A DNA stretch of 41,463 nucleotides. Origin: a virus. Numbering within the stretch: position 1 is the stretch's first letter; each line of letters opens with the position of its first letter. Positions 1 through 7,833 of this stretch are shown piece by piece. The DNA lies in IMG/VR virus record IMGVR_UViG_3300037487_002876, positions 1 to 41,463 of that record, one strand, 5' to 3'. Below the pieces are notes generated by a model. The model had not been told where the DNA came from. It ran no database searches and saw nothing but the letters and a program-made list of their open reading frames with translations. Position numbers and translations under genes: made by a program.

Positions 1-127
1 AAACGGCCGTCCTTGACTTCACCTTCCGCACCGTTGTCCAGAAAGTGCGCAATCAAATCGTCCTTGCCTTTTTCCGGCCACATACTCGCCACCAGAAACG
101 TCTTCTCCTTGTCAAACTCCGAGATCC
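1..127. repeat. Terminal direct repeat (circular overlap), left copy
   Basis: These bases are identical to 41337-41463. The overlap lies inside the large terminase gene, which reads through it without a break. An exact 127-base overlap at both contig ends is what a de Bruijn assembler with k=127 leaves on a closed circle. The simplest reading is one circular molecule of 41,336 bp; a packaged genome with short exact terminal repeats or a circularly permuted headful genome would look the same. Confidence 0.95.
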
Positions 128-680
128 GAACCAACGCTTCCTGATAGACACGAAAGTTCGGCAACTCATCCATATGGATAAAATCCGCCTTCACACCTTG
201 CCAAGACGACTCGCCTTGTTGAAAGGCTTTGAACTTGAGTTCTGACCTGCCACCGGACACATGGTTGATCCACACCGTATCCCAAGCTCCTGCCACGTTG
301 GTGTGTGTTTTGTCGGCAAGGTAGCTTTGGTGCAATATCGGCGGCATCGTGCCGTCCAAATCACCTACAAACATCTTTCGTTGCAGAATATCGCGCGTAT
401 CTTTGAGACTCACGGAAGAAGAAATGGCATTGATCGGACGTGAAAAACGATACCCCTTCCACCAAGGCGGATAAACACCTGTGAGGTGAAATGCCAGTTC
501 CATGCAAACGGCATTCGTCTTGCCTGTTCTATTGCCGCCAAGAAACAGACGTTCTTTTGCTAAAAGACTGGCTTTGTGAAATTGTGCTTGCTTCGGTGTC
601 GGCTTGTAAAACAAAAAGCTTTTTTCCGCGAAAGCCGTCAACTGATTAACTGAAAAACCAAGATGGGAAACGCCGCTCAA
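1..680 (-). CDS. terL: Terminase large subunit, N-terminal part (continues at 41463-40589)
   Basis: ATP-driven motor and nuclease that cuts and packages phage DNA through the portal. Joined across the circle the protein is about 475 residues, normal for the family. The Walker A loop GGNRTGKT is at about residues 48-55 and the Walker B segment ADFIHMDE at about 165-172. No ATG precedes Walker A in this frame. The best start is TTG at 680-678, with an AAAGGA ribosome site about 8 bases upstream. An in-frame stop lies a few codons further up. The nearest upstream feature is a terminator at 778-821, so its promoter must lie in about 681-777. The next genes downstream are the lipoprotein and patatin genes, on the same strand. 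Family is certain from motifs; the TTG start is an inference. Confidence 0.9.
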   Translation of the reverse strand, partial: MSGVSHLGFSVNQLTAFAEKSFLFYKPTPKQAQFHKASLLAKERLFLGGNRTGKTNAVCMELAFHLTGVYPPWWKGYRFSRPINAISSSVSLKDTRDILQRKMFVGDLDGTMPPILHQSYLADKTHTNVAGAWDTVWINHVSGGRSELKFKAFQQGESSWQGVKADFIHMDELPNFRVYQEALVRISEFDKEKTFLVASMWPEKGKDDLIAHFLDNGAEGEVKDGR

Positions 681-777
681 ACAAACAGTCCTTTTTACTC
701 AAAAAAGGGCGATGGAATTCGCTCCTTCATTCTTTGAATATACCAAAATTCTGCTGAAAAAACAACGATTTGAACAA

Positions 778-821
778 AAAAAAGAGAAAATCTGCAAGGT
801 ATAACAGATCTTCTCTTTTTT
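778..821 (-). terminator. Rho-independent terminator after the Rpn nuclease gene
   Basis: A 17-bp inverted repeat (778-794 and 805-821) with one mismatch and a 10-base loop. Its arms end in A/T runs, so the minus-strand transcript has a U tract after the stem. It lies just downstream of the Rpn-like gene and before terL, insulating the two. The symmetric A and T runs mean it could also stop plus-strand transcripts. Confidence 0.8.
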
Positions 822-909
822 GGAATTTGTGAAAAGTTTTAAAAAATAATGAAATTATAACAAACAAATATCTACCAGAATTAACGCGAAAAGCCAAGCA
901 TGAAAATCA

Positions 910-1773
910 TCAGCTATTTTTCAGCAGCTCTTCAATCTTGTCCATTGACAAACCGGTAGCCTCCACAATGAGAGGAGACGCAACACCTTGATTCAACAGT
1001 GCCGTTGCCACCTGCAATATGCCTTTTTCGATACCTTTTTCGATACCTTCATCATACCGCTGATCCATCGACGCTTTGTATGATCCTGCATACTTCTCCG
1101 CCTGATCATAGGTTAACAGCTCTTCCTCATTCCAGGAGAAGCGGTTCAACTCTTGATACACACGCTCAATGATCTCATCAGAGCCGATAATCGACGCTAA
1201 ATCCTCTTCCCTCGTCTCTTCCGCGTGCAAGAAGAAGTAGCTCCATTTTTCGACCATGTTTGATAGATCGTTTATCCGCTTTTTGAACTTCGGTAATTCC
1301 AAAAATGTAAATGAAAAATCCTTCAAATCGTTTGACTGCGTCGCTCGATCCAAAATGATATGATCAGACTTATACGCCTCCTTTTCGGGGAACATGATGA
1401 AGTCTGCTATCGCAATGAAGATAATCTCTTTCAAATCCGCATAAGCACCGCCGACTTTCATCTGGGAACTATAGGCTTTGGCGGCATAATACTGCGCTCG
1501 TTTCTCAAAGCCCTTTTCCTTGGCAACCTGTAACTCAACAATGTATTGATGACCATGTTCATCCCGACACAACACATCAACAATACTCGTCTTCTGCGCC
1601 GCCGTTTCAGGATCTTGAACGGTTTTAAGAAAAGTCACGTCCGTAATCGGGTATCTCTCTCTGAACGTTACCATGTCATTCAAAAAGTGAATCAGAATAT
1701 CTTTGTTCTTTTCAGTCCCAAAGATCTTGCGAAAACAAACGTCATTCTTAGGGTCAAGAAATTTAGACAACAT
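910..1773 (-). CDS. Rpn-family PD-(D/E)XK nuclease / putative transposase
   Basis: About 287 residues. The family (PDDEXK nuclease family transposase, recombination-promoting Rpn type) has an N-terminal nuclease fold and a variable tail. Seen here: the family-typical opening with FLDPKNDVCFRKIFG, then SIVDVL followed by IVELQ, the D...ExQ active-site signature at roughly residues 65-85. Near the C-terminus there is an EGIEKGIEKGI repeat, a common low-complexity linker in this family. The start is ATG at 1773-1771 with AGAAAGG upstream; a longer frame to 1815 exists but has no better ribosome site. Such genes are frequent in genomes of intracellular bacteria. It has its own terminator and sits between terL and terS, so it is most likely cargo rather than part of packaging. 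Its role in this phage is unknown. Confidence 0.85.
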   Translation of the reverse strand: MLSKFLDPKNDVCFRKIFGTEKNKDILIHFLNDMVTFRERYPITDVTFLKTVQDPETAAQKTSIVDVLCRDEHGHQYIVELQVAKEKGFEKRAQYYAAKAYSSQMKVGGAYADLKEIIFIAIADFIMFPEKEAYKSDHIILDRATQSNDLKDFSFTFLELPKFKKRINDLSNMVEKWSYFFLHAEETREEDLASIIGSDEIIERVYQELNRFSWNEEELLTYDQAEKYAGSYKASMDQRYDEGIEKGIEKGILQVATALLNQGVASPLIVEATGLSMDKIEELLKNS

Positions 1774-1845
1774 GGAATTAACCTTTCTGGAATTGATTTT
1801 TCCAAACAATAGCATGAACCTATTCCAAGAAGAAAGACGCTCCCG

Positions 1846-1880
1846 TTATCCACATTTTTTGGGAGTAACTTTGTGGATAA
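1846..1880. other. Inverted pair of DnaA-box-like sites
   Basis: TTATCCACA at 1846-1854 and its reverse complement TGTGGATAA at 1872-1880 face each other in the 270-base gap between the Rpn and HU genes. Both match the bacterial DnaA consensus exactly. I see no iterons next to them. They may bind host DnaA for replication or for regulation of the flanking divergent genes. Confidence 0.5.
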
Positions 1881-2046
1881 AGATAAATTCAGTATATGAC
1901 TGCCAAGCCCATATCAAGCCAAACAACTCATTGCCTAAAAAACAGGCAGGTTTTTCTTGACTAACATACCGGGTGCATATTTCTAGACAGAGTCACCCCT
2001 ATTACTTAATATTAATATCACAATACTCTAAATAGGATTATTCAAA

Positions 2047-2322
2047 ATGAACAAAAAACAGTTGATTGAAGAAATAGCCAAGCGTGCAAAGTTAAAAAAG
2101 GGTGAGGCAAGACAAGCTTTAGACGCTGTGTTCCAAATCATTACAGAAAGCCTGAAAAAGGATGAACCGGTCGCTATTCCCGGATTTGGGAAATTTACCG
2201 TCAGGAAAAGAAAGGCCATGAAAGGTAGAAATCCTAGCACCGGTGATCCTATCGATATTCCAAATACAAAACTACCTTCATTGAGTGCTAGTAGGGTGCT
2301 AAAAAAAGCTTTTAATTCTTAA
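2047..2322 (+). CDS. HU family DNA-binding protein
   Basis: A 91-residue histone-like protein that bends and compacts DNA as a dimer and helps initiation, recombination and packaging. The whole length fits the HU/IHF family: helical N-terminus MNKKQLIEEIAKRAKL, the GFGKF turn at about residues 46-50, and the DNA-binding arm with GRNPSTGDPIDIPNTKLP. HU is more likely than IHF because the arm lacks obvious alpha- or beta-specific features, but this was judged by eye. It is alone on the plus strand between minus-strand cargo genes and is followed at once by a strong terminator, so it is an independent unit. Phage-plasmid origins with iterons and DnaA boxes commonly need HU or IHF, so it may act at one of the origins here. 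Confidence 0.95.
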   Translation: MNKKQLIEEIAKRAKLKKGEARQALDAVFQIITESLKKDEPVAIPGFGKFTVRKRKAMKGRNPSTGDPIDIPNTKLPSLSASRVLKKAFNS

Positions 2323-2326
2323 ATTA

Positions 2327-2370
2327 AAAAAAGCTGCTAATTCCGAGGGTTCAGAATTAGCAGCTTTTTT
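2327..2370 (+). terminator. Strong intrinsic terminator after HU
   Basis: A perfect 17-bp inverted repeat (2327-2343 and 2354-2370) with a 10-base loop and a terminal T run, starting 4 bases after the HU stop codon. Because both arms end in A/T runs it probably also stops minus-strand transcription coming from the barrel-protein gene. Confidence 0.9.
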
Positions 2371-2538
2371 AACTTACTAAAGTGTTAGTCTAATACCACA
2401 ATGTAAGTCATTGTGCAAGAAGAATATTTTTATTTTGAAGCAATTGTCACACAAAAAAATGGACTAGCTTTAAATAATTCTAATGATCGTTTTTTCATGA
2501 TTAGCTCCTGTTGTTTCGTGTTGACATTTAAATTCTTA

Positions 2539-3330
2539 TCACATTTTGGCTGAAATGCCAACAAGCAAACCTTTTTGTGAACCAACCGTCTTTTGGTGAG
2601 AGATATTTGGCTTTACAAAAAGTGATACATCTTTTGTCAAATCGTAAGCCACTTTCAAGGACGCTGATTTTGTATCAAACCTCAAAGATGAGTATTTCGT
2701 GTTGCGGCTGTGTTCGTAATGAATCATCGGTGTCACAGAAAGAGGAGAACCGGATGAAAGTTTGATAGCCGTACCTAAATCAAAACCTGCCGTCATATTG
2801 TTCCGTGGATTTTTGCTAACAAAAGCATTGGCTAATACAGAAAAGCATGGGTTCACTTTAAAGGCGTTATCCGAAAAAAGAGTCATAGAAAAGCCACCAA
2901 GGTCTATTTCTTCTTCTTCCGAGTAAAATTTAGAGTCCGTTCTTTTCCCCCTTAAACCTGTTGCTGTTGACCAAACCTGACCGGCGTATTTACCAAACAA
3001 ACCGACTTCTTGCGCATTGAATGATTTACTAACGTCGCCATCAATAGAATCTTTATACCGTGTTTTTCCAAGATTCATTTTGTGAGAAAGTGAGAACCCA
3101 AAATGTTCAGAGCCAATATATTCCAAATACACCTTTGGCATGTGAGTCGTTTTGGTTTTTAGACCGGATTCAGCGGGGTATTTATTTTGTGACATCTCGT
3201 TAGATATTGTTGCTACAAAGTTTCTGTGGTCATTTTTAGCTTCAATACCTTTGTTGATTTCTGCGTGATTATCAACATTGGCAAAAGCAGTACAGGCCAT
3301 CAAGGCTAAAAGTGTTGCTGTTTTTATCAT
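2539..3330 (-). CDS. Secreted protein, predicted outer-membrane beta-barrel
   Basis: 263 residues. A clear signal peptide opens the protein: charged MIK, hydrophobic core TATLLALMACT, and a probable signal-peptidase I site after AFA. The mature part has many alternating polar/hydrophobic stretches (for example KVYLEYIGSEHFGFSLSHKM and SLFVKPNISH), as in small outer-membrane barrels or autotransporter-like domains. The final residue is Met rather than the usual aromatic, so barrel assignment is an inference. Start ATG at 3330 has AGAGAA upstream. It is a single cargo gene between terS and terL. A phage-borne surface protein could change the host envelope, for example by masking a phage receptor or altering contact with a eukaryotic host. 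I do not recognise a specific family. Confidence 0.75.
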   Translation of the reverse strand: MIKTATLLALMACTAFANVDNHAEINKGIEAKNDHRNFVATISNEMSQNKYPAESGLKTKTTHMPKVYLEYIGSEHFGFSLSHKMNLGKTRYKDSIDGDVSKSFNAQEVGLFGKYAGQVWSTATGLRGKRTDSKFYSEEEEIDLGGFSMTLFSDNAFKVNPCFSVLANAFVSKNPRNNMTAGFDLGTAIKLSSGSPLSVTPMIHYEHSRNTKYSSLRFDTKSASLKVAYDLTKDVSLFVKPNISHQKTVGSQKGLLVGISAKM

Positions 3331-3365
3331 TTAAGTTCTCTATGTTAGATTTATGAAAAACCTAT

Positions 3366-3434
3366 CTTATAAAATTATTTGAGAAATTGCTGTAACACTT
3401 AAGTCACAGTTGGAAAGTTTCTCTATCGTGATAG
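3366..3434 (-). promoter_or_regulatory. Possible promoter and operator of the barrel-protein gene
   Basis: On the minus strand a TATAAG -10-like element (3366-3371) lies 18 bases from a weak TTACAG -35 element (3390-3395), placed suitably for the gene starting at 3330. Just upstream is a 12-bp palindrome CTATCGTGATAG (3423-3434), operator-like in size. The -35 is poor, so this is tentative. Confidence 0.35.
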
Positions 3435-3984
3435 CTATATCAACATCAAATTCTTTTTGTGATCGATGGGATGCCCCACACCCCCTAGCCCCCCTAGGTC
3501 ACTATTTTGAGTTAATCAGATGCTATTGACGTATAACAAATATACAAATGAGCCTTGATAGCCATCTTATTCATCCATAGAAGCGCGCCAGAGGGCGTTA
3601 AACATGTTTTCCACTGACATATAGCTTTTCATTCCATTGCTTGTCACACCTCAAATATGGAGGAGATGGCTATGGTGGTAGTTTAGATTGTTTGTGGATA
3701 GATAATGTACAAACAAAGTATAATTTTGTTGTACCGTTAAAAATCACCCTATTCCAGTACAGCCAATTAATATTTTTTGAGTTTGTTGTACAATTTAGTA
3801 CAGTATTCAATAATAAGATTAAATAGTACAACTGAGCTGACCCGTGCATAACCAATAGTTGCTATAGTGTAATATCTCTTAAATTGTTGCTACAATATCA
3901 ATATTACACATTTATTTACACGCGGTAAGGAGTATGTGTAGCAGAGTATACTTTTTTACACACATCGGATTTAGATATGCTGAG
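3435..3984. other. Gene-free region with clustered GTAC dyads and inverted repeats
   Basis: No convincing gene: the short frames here lack ribosome sites and family resemblance. It holds a C-rich tract near 3478-3500. Six GTAC sites fall between 3706 and 3831, in forms such as GTTGTAC and AGTACAG, arranged as repeated opposed half-sites. It also has a direct repeat GTTGCTA (3858-3864, 3886-3892) and an inverted repeat GTGTAATAT / ATATTACAC (3867-3875, 3901-3909). This could be a regulator-binding region or an untranslated RNA locus; nothing in the sequence decides. Confidence 0.4.
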
Positions 3985-4359
3985 CTATTCCGCCTCATCA
4001 TCCGTCACATTAATCACGGCGGGTGTCCTGTTCTTAGCACGCATCAACAGCTGCCATAGTTCTGAATGCTCATCTTGGGACATGTTATTGAGCAGCGGTG
4101 CCATGTGAACATTCAGATTGTTTTGTGTAGTGTTCTTTTCAACGGGTGCGTAAGTACCGGCTTTAGGTATGAACATATCCGTTACTAGCTTAATAGCTCG
4201 ATCCTCGCCGTTCATCGCTTTCTTGATAGCAACTTCTACGACCTTTTCAATGTTGCCGCGGTGTTTCTTGCAGAGTTCTTCCAGCAAGTCAGATCTAGGA
4301 TCAACCTTCTTCCTTGGTCGACCGTTAGGGTTTGTAACAATTCCAGGCTTAAAAGTCAT
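3985..4359 (-). CDS. DUF5681-like protein, candidate small terminase subunit
   Basis: 124 residues. The N-terminus has the PNGRPRKK motif that marks DUF5681 proteins, commonly found beside phage terminase genes. It is followed by a helical region (about residues 23-65) and a polar, acidic C-terminus ending DDEAE. Small terminases recognise the packaging site and load TerL; the size and opening fit that role, but no functional residue proves it. It is on the same strand as terL but about 3.3 kb upstream, separated by cargo genes. The ribosome site is weak. Alternative: a DNA-binding regulator with an AT-hook-like GRPRK motif. Confidence 0.6.
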   Translation of the reverse strand: MTFKPGIVTNPNGRPRKKVDPRSDLLEELCKKHRGNIEKVVEVAIKKAMNGEDRAIKLVTDMFIPKAGTYAPVEKNTTQNNLNVHMAPLLNNMSQDEHSELWQLLMRAKNRTPAVINVTDDEAE

Positions 4360-4477
4360 TTGCGGTTAGCTTTGGTTTTAAAATAAACAAAATAACTCCA
4401 TCGTGAGCGTTTTCTATTCTATCAGTACTATTCATCTATTACTAACACTTACCGTTTACTTATCAGCTATAAACGCC

Positions 4478-4624
4478 TCACAAACGTTTAAGCACTATAT
4501 TACAAAAGCATAAAAATTTATAAAAATCCACCAACAGCGATATAAACACTATATATACAACGAGGATCATAAGCACCCAGAACAAATCGGATAAGCCCAG
4601 ATATTTATACAAACGCTTAAACAT
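4478..4624 (-). CDS. Possible small one-helix membrane protein
   Basis: About 48 residues from the ATG at 4624-4622. A basic N-terminus (MFKRLYKY) precedes a long hydrophobic stretch (LFWVLMILVVYIVFISLLV), enough for one membrane span, then a Cys-containing tail. The ribosome site is weak and no family is recognised. A holin or toxin-like peptide are possible alternatives. It lies just upstream of the terS-like gene on the same strand. It may be a chance frame in AT-rich DNA. Confidence 0.3.
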   Translation of the reverse strand: MFKRLYKYLGLSDLFWVLMILVVYIVFISLLVDFYKFLCFCNIVLKRL

Positions 4625-4871
4625 ATTCACAATCTTACTTTGCACCGCTACACCATCATCACATTGAGTATGTGCATTATTTGCAAACACTCAACAAATC
4701 CGCCATTTAACCGTTACAATTCCAGAGAAAGCAACATCATGACGACTAGGTTAACAACGAACAGGCAAGCTGCTAAATCGATATTTTCCAAGAAAGAACA
4801 CTCACGATCGTTCATTGATTAATCATAGCACATTTTCCACCACCAACAAAGCAATACGATGATTGAAAAAG

Positions 4872-5190
4872 TTATCCACAGGAAAACCAAAAGTATTCGT
4901 TTTTTGACGTACACTTGACGAATACTTGACGAATACTTGACGAATACTTTCACATACATAATATATATATAAGTATATGATATATATATTTTTTTTTTAT
5001 ATATGTAAAACTATTCGTCGTTTTTTCTGAAAATATTTCTCAATGAAAAATTCACTCTTGAAATATATTTTGACGTACACTTTTACCTTAAGTGGTTAAG
5101 CATTTGATTTTATTGAATTATTTGGAAAAAAGTATTCGTAAAGTATTCGTAAATGTTTCGTAAAGTATTCGTTTCAAAAACGAATACTTT
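4872..5190. repeat. Origin-like region: opposed arrays of an 11-bp repeat around an AT-rich core
   Basis: Order: DnaA box TTATCCACA (4872-4880); one AAGTATTCGT (4891-4900); a 14-mer TTTGACGTACACTT (4903-4916); three head-to-tail copies of GACGAATACTT with an 11-bp period (4917-4949); an almost pure A/T core (about 4956-5010); a second exact copy of the 14-mer (5069-5082). Then come four tandem 11-bp units of AAGTATTCGTA, the third degenerate (5130-5173), which is the reverse complement of the left unit. It ends with a 13-bp hairpin, AAAGTATTCGTTT facing AAACGAATACTTT (5162-5190). Repeats at one helical turn next to a DnaA box and a meltable AT block are the design of an iteron origin; a partition site or a multi-operator silencer would look similar. 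No gene lies inside. Confidence 0.7.
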
Positions 5191-5416
5191 TTAGATTTTA
5201 ACAAAACGAAAGAAAAGAGATTTTGGGTAAGGCATCATCGGTTGCACACCGAGATACCTAAAAATAGTTTACACATATTTTGCTTTGGAAATCAAGTATG
5301 TAGATGAGTTATTTTTTCTGACGAGAAAAATTGGTGAATTTTCACACAATATAATTTGTACTTTTGTTTCGAGTTTTACTAAAGTTTTTTGAATTAACTT
5401 TCTAGAAAAAATTGAA

Positions 5417-5644
5417 ATGAATAAAGAAGAAATGCTATTTACGCTTGCGGCAATAAACTACACCGTATTAACAAACAATGTTGAAGTGGTTTACCAGCAT
5501 GAAGATGGTCATCTTGAAAAAGTTTCTCATGAGCAATATCTGAAAGATTACGTTCATTTTTTTAGAGGTCTCGGTGAATATAACGGAAAAAAACTGAAGT
5601 TTTCAGAAGATATTTTAGATCCAATTCGTAACCTTAACAAATAA
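5417..5644 (+). CDS. Small protein of unknown function
   Basis: 75 residues, no recognised family, no signal peptide or membrane span. Composition is mixed and protein-like (VEVVYQHEDGHLEKVSHEQYL), with an acidic/aromatic character. It is the first gene after the 11-bp repeat region and precedes the transporter by about 60 bases. A weak hairpin, TTGCTT facing AAGCAA, follows its stop codon. The ribosome site is poor. Its position suggests a link to the repeat region or to the transporter, but this is only an inference. Confidence 0.5.
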   Translation: MNKEEMLFTLAAINYTVLTNNVEVVYQHEDGHLEKVSHEQYLKDYVHFFRGLGEYNGKKLKFSEDILDPIRNLNK

Positions 5645-5701
5645 AAATCCTTTGCTTATGTTAAAAGCAATTTAACTTCTCTGAGTTTGGACACCTTAGC
5701 T

Positions 5702-7000
5702 ATGTTTTTAGACACAATAAAAAGATTTTTCAAATTTCCAAACATGAAACTGATATTTGGTGCAAACTTCATTGAGTTTGCAGACCTGTACTTTTTCATT
5801 CACTGTGCACCGATGATTGCCAAGATTTTTGTTCCTGAGCAATACCAGCACTGGATGACGACATTTTCGCTATGGATTGCCTACGGTGTTCCGCCGATAG
5901 CCGCTATCATCTTTGCTAAACTCGGTGATGATTGGGGTAGGCGAGCGATGATGATTCTTTCCACAAGTATGATGCTTGTTCTGACTATCATGCTGGTCAT
6001 TCTACCTTCCTATGAACAGATAGGCGTTTGGTCTTTGGTTGGTTTCTGCACGATTAGAGTTGTTCAAGCGGTTTCAATAGCCGGAGAAGGAGCTTGTGCG
6101 TGGGTATACGCTTACGAGTCTACTCATAAATTTAAAGATACTGCTTTTACAGTCCCGTTCATCTCACTTGGAGAGATGCTGTCCGGCGTAGTATCGCTTG
6201 GTTCCTTCCTATTTCTTTTCAAACACTTTGAGTTTTTAGGTGAAGAAACAATTATTCGCATCATGTTTGGATGTTTAGCATTGTTGTTCGTGATAATGTT
6301 GCACAACCGAAAAAGAATGGAGGAAACCAAAACATTCATCATGGAAAGACAACGATATGCACCGGAGAAAGTATCTTTCACCACGTTGTATCGTGACCTC
6401 CGTAACAAAAAACGAAATTGGGCATCTCTTGTTGCGATCATGTTAATATATCCGTTAGGCTTCACGATTTCTTATGTTTTCATGGGCGAGTATTTGAAAA
6501 AAAATCTTGGATTTTCAGAAACCGACGTGATCTACCACAATATGTTTGTAGCTATTGCGGAGCTTGTTTTAGTTTTTTGGACGGCTGTCATTGTTGGATC
6601 GATGGAAGATAAGGGTTTAATTAGACGCAAATATTCATACTTGTGTATATCATTTGTTCCACTTTTCTGTTCGATTGTTTCATACTTCTACTTGTCTCAT
6701 GCAACACCAACGGCATTAGCAATATGGTTCATTCAAGTTTTAATGGTGATGCCATTGAATTCTGCTTTTATCATTGGAAATTTCTATCGTCAATTTGCCG
6801 TTATTGGAAGATTTAGCGGTGCGGCGAGTGCATGGGCTACGGCAAGAATATTAGGATTAATTTTTGGTGGTTTTTCAATAGAGTATTTGCATAGGTCAGA
6901 CATGCTTGAATACTTTTTCGTGTTTACCGTATTCTCCGTCATTCAAATTTCCGGCATTCTTATCTCACGTGATCACATGGAAGAAAAGGATGTTGAATGA
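5702..7000 (+). CDS. MFS transporter, ProP-like (metabolite/proton symporter type)
   Basis: About 432 residues with around 12 hydrophobic spans, full length for the Major Facilitator Superfamily. After span 2 it carries FAKLGDDWGRRAMM, the family signature loop G-x-L-(A/x)-D-x-x-G-R-R in slightly altered form. The spacing and a loop with MEETKTF after span 6 recall the ProP/metabolite-H+ symporter group used by intracellular bacteria to import osmolytes or metabolites. It would act in the inner membrane. Start: ATG at 5702; a TTG at 5687 and ATG at 5744 are alternatives, none with a strong ribosome site. Its stop overlaps the next start (ATGA). A metabolite transporter is very unusual in a podophage and is probably host-derived cargo. 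Substrate cannot be read from the sequence. Confidence 0.9.
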   Translation: MFLDTIKRFFKFPNMKLIFGANFIEFADLYFFIHCAPMIAKIFVPEQYQHWMTTFSLWIAYGVPPIAAIIFAKLGDDWGRRAMMILSTSMMLVLTIMLVILPSYEQIGVWSLVGFCTIRVVQAVSIAGEGACAWVYAYESTHKFKDTAFTVPFISLGEMLSGVVSLGSFLFLFKHFEFLGEETIIRIMFGCLALLFVIMLHNRKRMEETKTFIMERQRYAPEKVSFTTLYRDLRNKKRNWASLVAIMLIYPLGFTISYVFMGEYLKKNLGFSETDVIYHNMFVAIAELVLVFWTAVIVGSMEDKGLIRRKYSYLCISFVPLFCSIVSYFYLSHATPTALAIWFIQVLMVMPLNSAFIIGNFYRQFAVIGRFSGAASAWATARILGLIFGGFSIEYLHRSDMLEYFFVFTVFSVIQISGILISRDHMEEKDVE

Positions 7001-7767
7001 GTTCTCCACTTACCCCGGCGGATATTAATGGAGAATTTGCAACTGTAAAGCAGTTTTTCAAAGCGTATGTTAATTCTTTTGTCGTTGAAATATACGGAGA
7101 AGAAGTGGCTACGGATGTCGACATTTTTTTCTTTAATCAGAATCTTTCTTTTTTGCTTCCACAAAAAAGGGAGGAGCAAAATATATATATGCAATTCAAT
7201 GAATTTGCTTTCTCAAACATTCCCAAAAAAGAATGTGTCATAATCAAATGTGTTTTTGGGGGGCTTAATTTTTTGAGGGCTATCCTGATGCTAAATGATT
7301 CCGTCAGAATCTTTAAAATTCCAAAATATATTGAGAGAAGTTTCAAAGAGCTAGCTAAATATGAATGCGAAGAAGGCGATAAATCATGTTTCATCAATTA
7401 TGAACTCTGTGAATTTTTCGCTGGAAAAGGATATTTCAAAAATGATCGTGTCCTATTTTCTTACGATATTTTAGGTGCTTTGGAAAATTATTTCCTGCTA
7501 AGCCATAAAAAATATCAACAAAAACAGCCAATTTTTCTTCTTTTTGAAAGGTTTCTAGTATACCTCAAGCAGCAATACAAAGAAGAGTATATCTACCTGA
7601 GGAAAAAACAAATCGAATCTGCTTTAGATCTTTTTTGCTCAAAGCATGAGGGATTTTTTTTCCTTACGAAAGAACAAAAAAACGCTATAATCCAATTTGC
7701 CATCCCCCATCATTTTGGAGAAAGCTTTCATGACTATATTGACTCCTCGTCAATGATAATAGATTAG
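6997..7767 (+). CDS. Unknown protein translationally coupled to the MFS transporter
   Basis: 256 residues, no recognised family. Its ATG overlaps the stop of the transporter gene (ATGA at 6997-7000), so the two are translated together. The protein is rich in Phe, Tyr, Lys and Glu, with no signal peptide or clear membrane span; it looks like a soluble, mostly helical cytoplasmic protein (segments such as FLLFERFLVYLKQQYKEEYIYLRKKQIESAL). It may serve the transporter or be an effector carried with it. No terminator is obvious after it; the next feature is the 32-bp repeat array. Confidence 0.75.
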   Translation: MSSPLTPADINGEFATVKQFFKAYVNSFVVEIYGEEVATDVDIFFFNQNLSFLLPQKREEQNIYMQFNEFAFSNIPKKECVIIKCVFGGLNFLRAILMLNDSVRIFKIPKYIERSFKELAKYECEEGDKSCFINYELCEFFAGKGYFKNDRVLFSYDILGALENYFLLSHKKYQQKQPIFLLFERFLVYLKQQYKEEYIYLRKKQIESALDLFCSKHEGFFFLTKEQKNAIIQFAIPHHFGESFHDYIDSSSMIID

Positions 7768-7833
7768 CGGCAAAACTTAACGCCATTCTTCTCCAAAAAA
7801 AATTAAACAAAATCAACATCATATGTTTTTTTC

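Noticed and set aside
45-443. Plus-strand frames over terL at the left end
   Set aside because: They lie opposite terL codons with Walker motifs and show no family features or ribosome sites.
1929-1960. Hairpin GCCT/AGGC followed by a T run, possible terminator
   Set aside because: The stem is only about 5 bp and no plus-strand gene ends before it.
3641-3855. Overlapping 61-residue frames on both strands
   Set aside because: They cover the GTAC-dyad region, have low-complexity composition and no ribosome sites; the DNA signal is in the repeats, not in codons.
4640-4822. 60-residue plus-strand frame near the origin-like region
   Set aside because: No ribosome site or family resemblance, and it overlaps the candidate membrane peptide on the other strand.
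5651-5680. TTAAAAGCAA near the transporter, like the rep2 iteron
   Set aside because: Only a single partial match, better explained as part of a small hairpin after the 5417 gene.
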